NCBI GenBank assembly: GCA_045541495.1
Contig: JAZQJE010000036.1
Coordinates: forward strand, 1-54,257
DNA: 54,257 bases
Direction of reading: 5' to 3'
From: RGIG3009 sp045541495
GTDB taxonomy: Bacteria; Bacillota; Clostridia; Oscillospirales; Acutalibacteraceae
Part shown: piece after piece, positions 23,159-32,139 of the stretch
How the letters are laid out: each line of letters begins with the position of its first letter
Position numbering within the stretch: position 1 is the first letter of the stretch
Program-made: the position numbers and the translations under genes
Notes under the pieces: generated by a model
Database searches by the model: none
Seen by the model: the letters and a program-made list of their open reading frames with translations, nothing else
Told to the model about the DNA's origin: nothing

Positions 23159-24304
23159 TCAATTGAACATATCTTTCAATTTTTCAAAGAAACTTTGTCG
23201 CTTTTGATAGTTTTTCTCACCCATAGACTCTTCAAATTGACGGAGCAATTCCTTTTGTTTAGCATTCAAATTTTTCGGGATCTCCACGCTGATGGTAGCG
23301 ATCAGATCGCCCTGTCCGCGACCGTTTACATACGGAATCCCTTTACCTTTGATACGGATGATATCTTCCGGCTGCGTTCCCTCTTTGAGGGTATAGTCCA
23401 ATTTCCCATCCAATGTGGGGAGCTGGATTTCACCGCCCAAGGCCAATTGAGAGAAGGTCAGCGGCAATTCGCACAACAAGTCATAACCCCGCCGCTCAAA
23501 AATGGGATGGGGACGAACCGATACCTGTACATCCAGATCGCCCGCGGGGCCGCCGTTGAGACCGCTGTTGCCTTTGCCGCGAACGGTGATAACTTGCCCG
23601 TCATCGATGCCGGCGGGGATGTTGATCCCCACCGTTTCAGCCACTCGTACTTGACCCACGCCGTTACAGGAACGGCAGGGTGTTTCGATGATCTTGCCTT
23701 TACCGTTGCAACGAGAACAGACCGTTTGCGTTTGGATAACGCCGAAAGGTGTGCGCTGTCCCCGCGTTTCTTGACCGGTACCGTGACAAACGGGACAGGT
23801 GGAAGCCGACGTGCCTTTGGCGGCACCGGAACCATTACAATCGCTGCAGGGTTGCACCCGACGGATCTCCACTTGTTTGCGGCAACCTTTGGCGGCTTCT
23901 TCAAAAGAGATGATCACACCGACCGAAACATCACTGCCTTGTCGCGGCGCATTGGGGTTGGCGCGGCGTCCGCCGCCGCCGAAAAAGGAAGAGAAGATAT
24001 CGCCCAGATCGATATCCACACCGCCCCAGTTGCCACCGCCGCCCCAGCCACCGGCACCGGCGCCGAAGTTGGGGTCCACGCCTGCGTGACCGTATTGGTC
24101 ATAGCGGGCCTTTTTCTCCCCGTCGGATAACACTTCGTAGGCTTCGCCCACTTCTTTAAAACGAGCTTCCGCCTCTTTGTCACCGGGGTGCAGATCGGGG
24201 TGATACTGCTTTGCCATGCGGCGATATGCCTTTTTGATCTCATCCTCCGAGGCGCCTTTGTTGATACCCAGTACCTCGTAGTAATCGCGTTTTTGTTCTG
24301 CCAT
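23159..24304 (-). CDS. dnaJ: chaperone protein DnaJ
   Basis: 381-residue class A J-protein that delivers substrates to DnaK and stimulates its ATPase. J domain 1-70 with HPD (YHPDLHPGDKEAEARF), a glycine-rich linker (GAGAGGWGGGGNWGG), and four zinc-finger repeats CSDCNGSG, CPVCHGTG, CSRCNGKG and CRSCNGVG. The C-terminal substrate domain follows. Last gene of the hrcA operon, 61 bases after dnaK with a hairpin between. Confidence 0.97.
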   Translation of the reverse strand: MAEQKRDYYEVLGINKGASEDEIKKAYRRMAKQYHPDLHPGDKEAEARFKEVGEAYEVLSDGEKKARYDQYGHAGVDPNFGAGAGGWGGGGNWGGVDIDLGDIFSSFFGGGGRRANPNAPRQGSDVSVGVIISFEEAAKGCRKQVEIRRVQPCSDCNGSGAAKGTSASTCPVCHGTGQETRGQRTPFGVIQTQTVCSRCNGKGKIIETPCRSCNGVGQVRVAETVGINIPAGIDDGQVITVRGKGNSGLNGGPAGDLDVQVSVRPHPIFERRGYDLLCELPLTFSQLALGGEIQLPTLDGKLDYTLKEGTQPEDIIRIKGKGIPYVNGRGQGDLIATISVEIPKNLNAKQKELLRQFEESMGEKNYQKRQSFFEKLKDMFN

Positions 24305-24330
24305 ACAGAATACTCCTCAAACGGACTATA

Positions 24331-24355
24331 AGCCGACGGGCATTACCCGTCGGCT
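24331..24355 (-). repeat. intercistronic hairpin between dnaK and dnaJ
   Basis: AGCCGACGGG and CCCGTCGGCT form a perfect 10-bp stem with a five-base loop. No good T run follows in the minus direction, so it may act in mRNA processing or stability, or as a partial attenuator that lowers dnaJ relative to dnaK. Confidence 0.7.
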
Positions 24356-24365
24356 GTCTTTGCTA

Positions 24366-26177
24366 TTAGTGAACTTCGCCGTCGTAGAAACCGTCCTCAG
24401 CGGGAGGGGGTGTAGCACCGTCGGCGGGAACACCCTGTTCGGGAGCCGCCGCTTTATACATCTTCTCGGACACTTCATAGAACTTCTTCATCAGTTCTTC
24501 CTGTGCCGCTTTGATGGCCTCGATATCTTCGCCTTTCAAAGTTTCTTTCAAGGCGTCGATCTTGGTCTGCAGTTCGGTCTTGTCCGCTTCTTCCAATTTA
24601 TCGCCCAGTTCTTCCATGGTCTTTTCGCATTGGTACACCGTTTGATCGGCACCGTTGCGGACCTCCACGGCTTCTCTCTTCTTCTTATCTTCTTCCGCGT
24701 ATTGTTCGGCTTCTTGCACCGCTTTTTCCACGTCCTCTTTGGACATGTTGGTGTTGGACGTAATGGTGATGTGTTGCTCTTTGCCGGTACCTAGATCCTT
24801 GGCACTGACATTGACGATACCGTTGGCATCGATGTCAAAGGTCACTTCAATCTGCGGTACACCGCGACGAGCGGGAGCAATACCGTCCAGATGGAACATA
24901 CCGAGGGTCTTGTTATCGCGGGCAAATTCCCGTTCGCCTTGCAGTACGTGTACTTCCACAGAGGGTTGATTATCCGCCGCAGTAGAGAAAATTTGTGATT
25001 TCTTGGTGGGAATGGTGGTGTTGCGCTCGATCACACGGGTCATGATACCACCCATGGTCTCCACGCCCAAGGATAAAGGCGTGACATCCAATAGCAACAA
25101 GCCTTTCACTTCGCCGCCCAAAACGCCTGCTTGCAGTGCGGCACCCATGGCGACACATTCGTCGGGATTAATGCCTTTAAAGGGCTCTTTGCCCATGAAT
25201 TTCTGCACCGCTTCCTGCACAGCGGGAATACGGGTGGAACCGCCCACCAACAACACTTTGTCGATCTGAGAAGCGGACAGGCCGCTGTCGGACAAGGCCT
25301 GACGGACAGGGCCCATGGTGGCTTCCACCAAATCGGCGGTCAGACGGTTAAATTCCGCGCGGGACAAGGTCATATCCAAATGTTTGGGACCCGTCGCATC
25401 GGCGGTGATAAAAGGCAGGTTGATGTTACTGGTCATACCACCGGACAACTCGATCTTGGTTTTTTCCGCCGCTTCACGCAACCGTTGTACCGCCATCTTA
25501 TCGCCGGAAAGATCCACGCCCGTTTCGTTTTTAAAGCCATTGATCAACCAGTTCACGATCTTTTGGTCGAAGTCATCACCGCCTAAGCGGTTGTTACCCG
25601 CCGTGGCCAGCACTTCCTGCACTCCGTCGCCCATCTCGATAATGGAAACATCGAAAGTACCGCCACCCAAGTCGTATACCATAATCTTTTGATCATTTTC
25701 TTTGTCGATACCATAAGCTAACGCCGCGGCGGTGGGCTCATTGATGATACGTTTTACCTCCAAACCGGCGATCTTGCCCGCATCTTTGGTGGCTTGGCGT
25801 TGCGCGTCGGTAAAATAGGCGGGAACGGTGATGACCGCCTCGGTTACTTTATCACCCAAATAGGCCTCGGCATCCTGTTTCAGTTTGGACAGGATCATGG
25901 CGGAGATTTCCTGAGGGGTATATGCTTTATCGTCAATGGTCACCTTATTGGCGCTGCCCATATCGCGTTTAATGGAAGAAATGGTGCGGTCGGGGTTGGA
26001 AACCGCCTGCTGTTTCGCCACGCGGCCCACAATACGCTCACCGTCTTTTTTGAACGCCACCACGGACGGGGTAGTACGGGCGCCTTCGGCGTTGGGAATA
26101 ACAACCGATTCGCCACCTTCAATGACCGCTACGCAGGAGTTGGTGGTACCAAGGTCGATACCGATGATTTTTGCCAT
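24366..26177 (-). CDS. dnaK: chaperone protein DnaK (Hsp70)
   Basis: 603 residues. ATPase domain with GIDLGTTNSCVAV at the N-terminus, NEPTAAALAYGID, VYDLGGGTFDVS and VLLVGGSTRIPAVQ; substrate domain with LLLDVTPLSLGVETMGG and the helical lid to about 575. The C-terminal tail ends GFYDGEVH, unlike the common DADFEEV-type end. Cytoplasmic folding chaperone working with DnaJ and GrpE, and part of the HrcA-controlled operon. Confidence 0.98.
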   Translation of the reverse strand: MAKIIGIDLGTTNSCVAVIEGGESVVIPNAEGARTTPSVVAFKKDGERIVGRVAKQQAVSNPDRTISSIKRDMGSANKVTIDDKAYTPQEISAMILSKLKQDAEAYLGDKVTEAVITVPAYFTDAQRQATKDAGKIAGLEVKRIINEPTAAALAYGIDKENDQKIMVYDLGGGTFDVSIIEMGDGVQEVLATAGNNRLGGDDFDQKIVNWLINGFKNETGVDLSGDKMAVQRLREAAEKTKIELSGGMTSNINLPFITADATGPKHLDMTLSRAEFNRLTADLVEATMGPVRQALSDSGLSASQIDKVLLVGGSTRIPAVQEAVQKFMGKEPFKGINPDECVAMGAALQAGVLGGEVKGLLLLDVTPLSLGVETMGGIMTRVIERNTTIPTKKSQIFSTAADNQPSVEVHVLQGEREFARDNKTLGMFHLDGIAPARRGVPQIEVTFDIDANGIVNVSAKDLGTGKEQHITITSNTNMSKEDVEKAVQEAEQYAEEDKKKREAVEVRNGADQTVYQCEKTMEELGDKLEEADKTELQTKIDALKETLKGEDIEAIKAAQEELMKKFYEVSEKMYKAAAPEQGVPADGATPPPAEDGFYDGEVH

Positions 26178-26224
26178 AATTGATTGCCTCCAATTTAATA
26201 ATATAATGGTTTATTGTATACGGG

Positions 26225-26776
26225 TTAGTTTGCCACTTTCACCATGGCAGGGCGCAAAATACGGTTGCCCAGTCGATACCCTTTTTGGAACACTTCGGTA
26301 ACGGTTTCGGGCTCGACACCGTCGGCATCCTCCCGCATAACGGCATGATGCACTTCGGGATCAAATACTTCGCCCAAAGCGGGAATCTCTTGTAATCCCA
26401 TGGCGGTAAGGGATTCTTCCAATTGGCGAATGACCATATCCACGCCTTTTTTATATTCCTCACCGTCGGGAGAGGCAATGGCTCTCTCTAAGTTGTCGAT
26501 GCTGGGCAACAGAGTTTTCAGTACTTCCCCTTTAACAAAGGAGCCCAGTTGCTCTTTTTCCTGATCGGTACGGCGTTTGTAATTGGCATACTCCGCCACC
26601 ACACGTTGATACTGATCCCGTTCTTGTTCCAGTTGCGCTTTCAACTGTTCCAGTTCCGCATTGTCGGTCTCCACAGCGATATTTTCCGCCGCTTCTTCCC
26701 TAACTTCCTCGGATTGTTGCTCCGCTTGAGGAATCTTGATTTCTTCTTCCACGGAAACGTCCTCCTTATTTTTCAT
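26225..26776 (-). CDS. grpE: nucleotide exchange factor GrpE
   Basis: 183 residues: a disordered acidic N-terminus, a long coiled coil (about 40-90, LEQLKAQLEQERDQYQRVVA), then NYKRRTDQEKEQ, the LLPSIDNLERAI helix and the beta wing (EVFDPEVHHAV, GYRLGNRILRPAMVKVA). It releases ADP from DnaK. The ATG overlaps the 3' end of hrcA by 11 bases. Confidence 0.97.
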   Translation of the reverse strand: MKNKEDVSVEEEIKIPQAEQQSEEVREEAAENIAVETDNAELEQLKAQLEQERDQYQRVVAEYANYKRRTDQEKEQLGSFVKGEVLKTLLPSIDNLERAIASPDGEEYKKGVDMVIRQLEESLTAMGLQEIPALGEVFDPEVHHAVMREDADGVEPETVTEVFQKGYRLGNRILRPAMVKVAN

Positions 26777-27800
26777 TAAATAATGTTGTCAGCAAACGGC
26801 TGATGGTCTGTGCCACATATTCGAGGCGGGGAATGGTATGGGCATAATCCATACGTAACGGACCGATCAATCCCAGCGTTCCGTCCCGTTCAGGGCCGGA
26901 AGAATAGCGAGTGACAACGATGCTGGAGCCGTTCAGTTCCGGACGGGTACTTTCGTTGCCGATAAGCACACATAATCCGCCGGGATGGGCGGTGAGCATA
27001 TTGGCAAGCAATTCGCGGTGAGACAAAAACCCCAACAATGAACGAGCGCGTTCGGGCTGATAATCGGGATGTTGCAACAGGTTTAATTGTCCCGACAACC
27101 GAATATCCGACTCGGTGGATTCTTGCACCAGTTCCGCAAACGCCGTGAGGATCGGTGTATATGCCAACCCGTGACCACCCAACAATTGTAACAACAACCG
27201 TTGTACGACGGCAGGTGTGATATCCGCCAAAAATATCCCCGCGAATTCACGGTTGAGATGTTCGGCAAGTTCGGTGAGTACCGCGCCGTCCGCACCTGCT
27301 TCCAACCGACAAACACGGGTGTGCAAACTGCCCGTATCGGTCATCAGCAACACCGCCGCCGACCGCGCCCCCGTAGGGAAGATCTCAATGCGACGTACAC
27401 CGGCGCCCCGCCGATCGGGGGTAGCGGCGACAACCGCATAGCCCGTGGCTTCCGCCAATAAATCCGACGCCTGCTTCATCAGCCGATCGGGATCGCCCGC
27501 CGCCGTTTCCAATCGCTCGTCGATACGGCTGCGACTTTCTGCCGAAAGGGGACGCCGATCCATCAAGTGATCCACATACAGACGAAAAGCTTTGGGTGTG
27601 GGAATACGTCCCGCCGAGGTATGAGGTTGCTCCAGATACCCCCTTGCCACCAACTCCGTCATATCATTGCGAATGGTGGCGGAAGAAACGACATGAGCCA
27701 ACCGTTCGGCAATAGTCTTTGATCCCACCGGCTCACCGCCGCGAATATATTCGTCTACGATCACCGATACGATCCGTTGTTTTCGCTCTCCCAGATCCAT
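26766..27800 (-). CDS. hrcA: heat-inducible transcription repressor HrcA
   Basis: 344 residues from the ATG at 27800, preceded by GGGAGGTGAGG; the longer frame runs back through CIRCE and is not used. N-terminal winged helix (ERKQRIVSVIVDEYIRGGEP, VSSATIRNDMTELVARGYLE, TSAGRIPT), a GAF-like middle domain, and C-terminal GLIGPLRMDYAHTIPRLEYV. It represses its own operon by binding CIRCE and needs GroEL to stay active in known species. Confidence 0.97.
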   Translation of the reverse strand: MDLGERKQRIVSVIVDEYIRGGEPVGSKTIAERLAHVVSSATIRNDMTELVARGYLEQPHTSAGRIPTPKAFRLYVDHLMDRRPLSAESRSRIDERLETAAGDPDRLMKQASDLLAEATGYAVVAATPDRRGAGVRRIEIFPTGARSAAVLLMTDTGSLHTRVCRLEAGADGAVLTELAEHLNREFAGIFLADITPAVVQRLLLQLLGGHGLAYTPILTAFAELVQESTESDIRLSGQLNLLQHPDYQPERARSLLGFLSHRELLANMLTAHPGGLCVLIGNESTRPELNGSSIVVTRYSSGPERDGTLGLIGPLRMDYAHTIPRLEYVAQTISRLLTTLFNEK

Positions 27801-27823
27801 TGCCTCACCTCCCGCTTTAAGAG

Positions 27824-27850
27824 TTAGCACTCTTTTACATGGAGTGCTAA
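27824..27850 (-). promoter_or_regulatory. CIRCE operator
   Basis: TTAGCACTC-N9-GAGTGCTAA, a perfect consensus HrcA operator, lies just downstream of the predicted transcription start and 24 bases before the hrcA ATG. Confidence 0.98.
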
Positions 27851-27859
27851 TCTTTCTAT

Positions 27860-27888
27860 ACTTTACCATTCTCTTCTCCGTCTGTCAA
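27860..27888 (-). promoter_or_regulatory. sigma-A promoter of the hrcA-grpE-dnaK-dnaJ operon
   Basis: Minus strand TTGACA (27888-27883), 17-base spacer, TAAAGT (27865-27860). CIRCE begins about ten bases further on. Confidence 0.8.
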
Positions 27889-27940
27889 TATGCAATTGTG
27901 AACCTTTTGTTAAATAATGGATGTCTCTTTCCGACAACAG

Positions 27941-27976
27941 ACGAAGCGCCCTCTTGCGAACAAGAGAGCGCTTCGT
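27941..27976 (-). repeat. strong hairpin after the beta-propeller gene, terminator-like without a T run
   Basis: ACGAAGCGCCCTCTTG and CAAGAGAGCGCTTCGT pair over 16 positions (one mismatch) around loop CGAA. It sits 23 bases beyond the stop at 27999. Neither strand shows a proper T run, unlike every other terminator here. Confidence 0.7.
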
Positions 27977-27998
27977 CAATCAACGGAAAGGATATTTT

Positions 27999-29870
27999 CT
28001 AAACTGCTAACCTGAGTGTATCTGTCAATGAGAAATCCGATAATCGATAAGAATGCACCGCATAACCTACCGTCACCAAATAAAAATAATCGCCGATATA
28101 CACTCCCCGTCCGTATTCTGCCATCGGCACTTGTAGTTCGGCACGCAACGCGAAGCCGTCTTCTTCGGTAAACCCATAAATAAGATACGCGCCGGCGTTA
28201 CCGGGAAAGGCGATAAGATCGTGTTCGGCATCCGCTAAGATCGCCTTGTGATTGTGTTCCGCTGCGGAATATTGACAGTTTTCTAACACAAAGGTATAGG
28301 CTTCGGTCACATCGGCGGGATCGCTCACGTCGAACATGGATAATTTAACATTACCGCTCTGTACACCCTTTTCATCGGCATCCCGTCCCAGTCCCAACAG
28401 TAGGTTGTCGGTAAAGGGATGAAGATATTCGGAAAATCCTGGAATCTTCAGCGCACTTAATACCGTGGGTTTTGTCGGATCGGATAGATCCACGGCAAAC
28501 AGCGGATCGGTTTGACGGAAAGTCACAAAATACCCGATATCACCCGTAAATCGCACGGAATACACCCGTTCATCAGGTGCCAAATTGTTGATTTGTCCCA
28601 CCACTTCCAAGTCATCGTTCAACACATACAAACTTTGACTGGTTTTCGTGGGAGTAACCGTCACCATTCTACCGTCATCATTTTCTTTCCACGTGGTACC
28701 GCCCTCGGTGGTGACCAATCGGAAATAGCCGTCGTGTTCATCCATGGAAAACTGGTTGAGAAGACTGCCCTCCACCATACCGTCGGCCTCCCATTTCACC
28801 TCGCCGTCCTTCAGCGAAAACCGATGCAATTGCGTGGCGTTAACACGGCTATTTTCGGTTTTAATACCGGTATATCCAGCCAAATACAGGTTTTCCGCAC
28901 TGCAATATACCGTGTCTCCGTTACCGAGCAGGGATTTGTGGGATACTTGCCGCATAGCGGCGGTATCATAGCCGGAAATCACGGTGTAGGTGCAACCGGC
29001 GGCATCCCCGCCGCATACATAGATATCTTTCACCGCCAAGGGAACGACATCATCCGTGTTGTATGATACAACAGGTACATAGGTAGCGATCTCATCCTCG
29101 GCGGGGGTCTTGTAGATGGAATATTCGCTGACGGTATACAAAATATCGCCGATCATGCGACTGGTCACCCGATACCCGCTTTGTCCGAAATTCGTTAACA
29201 AGCGGGGGGCGGTACGGTCGGTGATATCGTACACTTCCACAAATGTATTACATACGTCAACGCCCCGTTGCACCTTTGTCCGTTCCACCACCAAACGGTT
29301 GTCTGTCACATACATATTTTCAGCATAACCATCTTGCTCCAGTACCAGTTCCGCCGCTTGGTTCAGTTTTCCGTCGCTCACCTCTACGATGGTCAGCGTG
29401 GCTTTGGAAAGGGCATAAAGATAGTGGCCGTCGGTTTTCACAACATCCGCTTCCTGTACACCCGTCACCTGTATATTGGTATCGGAATGCTCCGGTCGCG
29501 TGACCCCGTTATAATTGGTGTTGCCCCTGTCGTCTCCCTGGTTGGAAGAATTCACAGTCTGGCTTGTCTCATACCATTTTAACTCCCCATCGTCGGTAAC
29601 GATTTCATCCACAGCGCCGAGCATCACATTGTCGGCAACTTGTTCCTTGATATGCTCATACAGTTCATGATATGCCGCATAAGTCTGCGGCACATCCGCC
29701 GTCATACCCATCGTATCGTTCGGTTTGGGCATCATATGCGCGGTGATCCCTACTGCCACCACCGCACACATCACACCAAGAGCAATGTGCCGACTGCGGC
29801 GGCGACGGTTCGCTATGACCGTACGTCGCCGTTCCAACACATCTCGCGTTCGTTCTTCACAGGTCCTCAT
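27999..29870 (-). CDS. membrane-anchored beta-propeller protein (PF09826-like), probable regulator of the adjacent ECF sigma factor
   Basis: 623 residues. A short cytoplasmic N-terminus rich in Arg (1-27, RRRTVIANRRRRSRH), one membrane helix (about 28-46) and a large extracellular part. From about residue 130 it matches the secreted beta-propeller family: TNIQVTGVQEADVVKTDGHYLYAL-type block, YDITDRTAPRLL, GYRVTSRMIGDILY, and DLSDPTKPTVLSALKIPGFS. The ATG overlaps the sigma-factor stop by 14 bases. The layout (cytoplasmic stub, one helix, sensor outside) is that of anti-sigma factors, but no zinc-anti-sigma motif is seen, so the role is inference. Confidence 0.88.
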   Translation of the reverse strand: MRTCEERTRDVLERRRTVIANRRRRSRHIALGVMCAVVAVGITAHMMPKPNDTMGMTADVPQTYAAYHELYEHIKEQVADNVMLGAVDEIVTDDGELKWYETSQTVNSSNQGDDRGNTNYNGVTRPEHSDTNIQVTGVQEADVVKTDGHYLYALSKATLTIVEVSDGKLNQAAELVLEQDGYAENMYVTDNRLVVERTKVQRGVDVCNTFVEVYDITDRTAPRLLTNFGQSGYRVTSRMIGDILYTVSEYSIYKTPAEDEIATYVPVVSYNTDDVVPLAVKDIYVCGGDAAGCTYTVISGYDTAAMRQVSHKSLLGNGDTVYCSAENLYLAGYTGIKTENSRVNATQLHRFSLKDGEVKWEADGMVEGSLLNQFSMDEHDGYFRLVTTEGGTTWKENDDGRMVTVTPTKTSQSLYVLNDDLEVVGQINNLAPDERVYSVRFTGDIGYFVTFRQTDPLFAVDLSDPTKPTVLSALKIPGFSEYLHPFTDNLLLGLGRDADEKGVQSGNVKLSMFDVSDPADVTEAYTFVLENCQYSAAEHNHKAILADAEHDLIAFPGNAGAYLIYGFTEEDGFALRAELQVPMAEYGRGVYIGDYFYLVTVGYAVHSYRLSDFSLTDTLRLAV

Positions 29871-30432
29871 ACGAGAAACCCTCCTTTTCTAATTGAGATC
29901 GCAGTGCTTTTTTGCCGCGATACAAGAGATTTTCGGTTTGCTTGCGATTTTTGTGCATCACGACCGCCGCTTCGTCGCAGGAAAGATCGTCGAAGTATAC
30001 GAGTTGCAATACTTCTCGATATTCCTCCCGCAATACAGACATCGCCTGTGCTATCTGTGCGCGGCGTTCGCCGTCTATTACTTTGTTATAGGCAACACAT
30101 GCCACTGATACTTGTGCCGCTTCGTTGAGAGGTACTTTCCTTTCACGGCGATGCCGTCGCAACCAAGCCAACGCTTCGTTGCGGCCAATGGCATATAAGT
30201 AGGTCTTCAAAGAAGACTCCTCTCGAAAACGGCGGCGATGTAAAATGAGTTTGAGAAAGGTTTCGGACAGCAGATCTTCCGCCACGTCCGTATCATGAAC
30301 GAAACGGTAGATATACTGCAACAACCGATCTCCGTATTCCTGAATAATGCAGGCGAGGCCGTCATCGTCACCGGCCAGATATCGACGATAATGGAGTATG
30401 CCGCGGTCACACTCCTGTTTTGAGTGATCCAT
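29857..30432 (-). CDS. ECF-type RNA polymerase sigma factor
   Basis: 191 residues. Region 2 (YGDRLLQYIYRFVHDTDVAE, DLLSETFLKLI, SLKTYLYAIGRNEALAWLRR) and region 4 (LREEYREVLQLVYFDDLSCDE, then AAVVMHKNRKQTENLLYRGK) are clear. AAAGGAGG precedes the ATG. Co-translated with the beta-propeller protein, which probably controls it. ECF factors often activate their own promoter; I could not assign one in 30433-30560. Confidence 0.93.
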   Translation of the reverse strand: MDHSKQECDRGILHYRRYLAGDDDGLACIIQEYGDRLLQYIYRFVHDTDVAEDLLSETFLKLILHRRRFREESSLKTYLYAIGRNEALAWLRRHRRERKVPLNEAAQVSVACVAYNKVIDGERRAQIAQAMSVLREEYREVLQLVYFDDLSCDEAAVVMHKNRKQTENLLYRGKKALRSQLEKEGFSYEDL

Positions 30433-30586
30433 GCCGTCCTCCTTTCACCAAGGGAAAATTTTTCCTTGCATATTGTTAGATGCAAAAATCCCGAAAAATA
30501 CTCACTTTTTTAAAAATCGGGGTATGCTATTACTGCCTGCCGATATCGTATCACATTTTTCCTTGTAAATAAAGGCAATTTCTCTC

Positions 30587-30615
30587 TTGAAAAGAGTTCC
30601 CTTTTTTGATATGCT
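30587..30615 (+). promoter_or_regulatory. putative promoter of the DUF1846 operon
   Basis: TTGAAA at 30587-30592, 17-base spacer, TATGCT at 30610-30615, 30 bases before the ATG. Confidence 0.7.
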
Positions 30616-30645
30616 ATATAGGTATTAGTGTTATGGGGTGATAGC

Positions 30646-32130
30646 ATGCGAAAAGGGTTTGACAATACGCTGTATATGAAAAAGCAGAAGGAGCATATCT
30701 TAGAGCGGATCTCCCGCTTTAACGGAAAACTCTATCTGGAATTCGGCGGCAAATTGTTTGACGATTATCATGCTGCCCGCGTGTTGCCCGGTTTTGAGCC
30801 GGATGCCAAGATCCGCTTACTATGTGAATTGCGGGATCAAGCAGAAGTGGTGTTCTGCATCAGCGCGGATAACATGGAAAAAACCAAGATCCGCGCCGAC
30901 TTGGGCATCAGTTATGAAATGGACCTTCTCCGTCAGATCGATGTGATCACAGGTCTGGGAATCGAAGTCAACAGTGTTGTCATCACCAAATACGCGGGAC
31001 AAGCCGCCGCTGACGCCTTTGTGCGCAAACTGAACGCCCGCGGCGTGAAAAACTATGTTCATCGCCCTATCGCCGGCTATCCCGCCGACGTGGATCATAT
31101 CGTCAGCGATAACGGCTTCGGTGCCAACCCCTATATCGTCACCACCAAACCCTTGGTGGTGGTCACCGCCCCCGGCCCCGGTAGCGGCAAACTGGCCACC
31201 TGCCTGTCGCAAGTGTATCACGAACATCGGCGGGGCATCATGGCAGGTTACGGCAAATACGAAACTTTCCCCATCTGGAACCTGCCGCTGAAACATCCCG
31301 TCAACCTCGCTTACGAAGCGGCTACCGCCGACTTGCAAGATGTCAATATGATCGACCCCTTTCATTTGGAAGCTTACGGTACTACCACCGTCAACTATAA
31401 TCGCGATGTGGAAGCCTTTCCTATCGTGCGTACCATCCTCACCCGTATCACCGGCAACGATAAATTTTATTGCAGTCCCACGGATATGGGCGTCAACATG
31501 GCGGGATATGCCATTGTGGATGACGATGCCTGTTGCGAAGCCAGCCGTCAGGAGATCATTCGTCGGTATTACACGGGCCTGTGCGACTTAAAACAAGGCA
31601 AAGAAAGGCCCGACACCGTGGAAAAACTCAAACTCATCATGCAACAAATGCAGTTAAAACCCGAAGACCGCGCCGTGGTATTGCCCGCGTTGGCCAAAAA
31701 AGAAGCCTGCGGCTCTCCCGCGGCGGCCATTCAGTTGCCCGACGGGCGGATCATCACGGGTAAAGCCACCCGTTTGATGAGCGCTTCCAGCGGTGCGGTG
31801 CTCAACGCCATCAAAGTCATGGCGGATATTCCCAAAGAAGTCCTGCTGATGAGCCCCCAAATTTTGGAACCGGTATTGAAACTGAAGATTGATCTGCTTA
31901 AAAGCCAAAGCAGTGTACTGAAAGTGGACGACGTGCTAACGGCGCTGTATATCTGCGCCGCCACCAACGAAACGGCGGCTGCCGCCGTGGCGCAATTGCC
32001 TCGTCTGCGGGGTTGCGACCTTCACTCCACCCAACTTCTCCATTCGGGCGACTCGTCCACTCTACGTAAAATGGGAATCCATACCACTTGTGAACCCGAA
32101 TTCCCCGATAAGAGCCTATATTTCGGATGA
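30646..32130 (+). CDS. DUF1846 (UPF0371) family protein
   Basis: 494 residues from the ATG at 30646, which has GGGGTGAT three bases before it; a GTG six codons upstream lacks an SD. Family marks: KLYLEFGGKLFDDYHAARVL, AEVVFCISADNMEK, GNGP-like VVTAPGPGSGKLATCLSQ, and YGKYETFPIWNLPL. The PGPGSGK segment looks like a nucleotide or phosphate loop. The function is not established. It is followed nine bases later by glf. Confidence 0.92.
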   Translation: MRKGFDNTLYMKKQKEHILERISRFNGKLYLEFGGKLFDDYHAARVLPGFEPDAKIRLLCELRDQAEVVFCISADNMEKTKIRADLGISYEMDLLRQIDVITGLGIEVNSVVITKYAGQAAADAFVRKLNARGVKNYVHRPIAGYPADVDHIVSDNGFGANPYIVTTKPLVVVTAPGPGSGKLATCLSQVYHEHRRGIMAGYGKYETFPIWNLPLKHPVNLAYEAATADLQDVNMIDPFHLEAYGTTTVNYNRDVEAFPIVRTILTRITGNDKFYCSPTDMGVNMAGYAIVDDDACCEASRQEIIRRYYTGLCDLKQGKERPDTVEKLKLIMQQMQLKPEDRAVVLPALAKKEACGSPAAAIQLPDGRIITGKATRLMSASSGAVLNAIKVMADIPKEVLLMSPQILEPVLKLKIDLLKSQSSVLKVDDVLTALYICAATNETAAAAVAQLPRLRGCDLHSTQLLHSGDSSTLRKMGIHTTCEPEFPDKSLYFG

Positions 32131-32139
32131 GGTGACATC

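Noticed and set aside
22826..24130. 434-codon plus-strand open frame opposite dnaJ and the AI-2E-family gene
   Set aside because: It is antisense to two unmistakable genes, has no SD or family motif, and arises from the GC-biased codons of the real genes.
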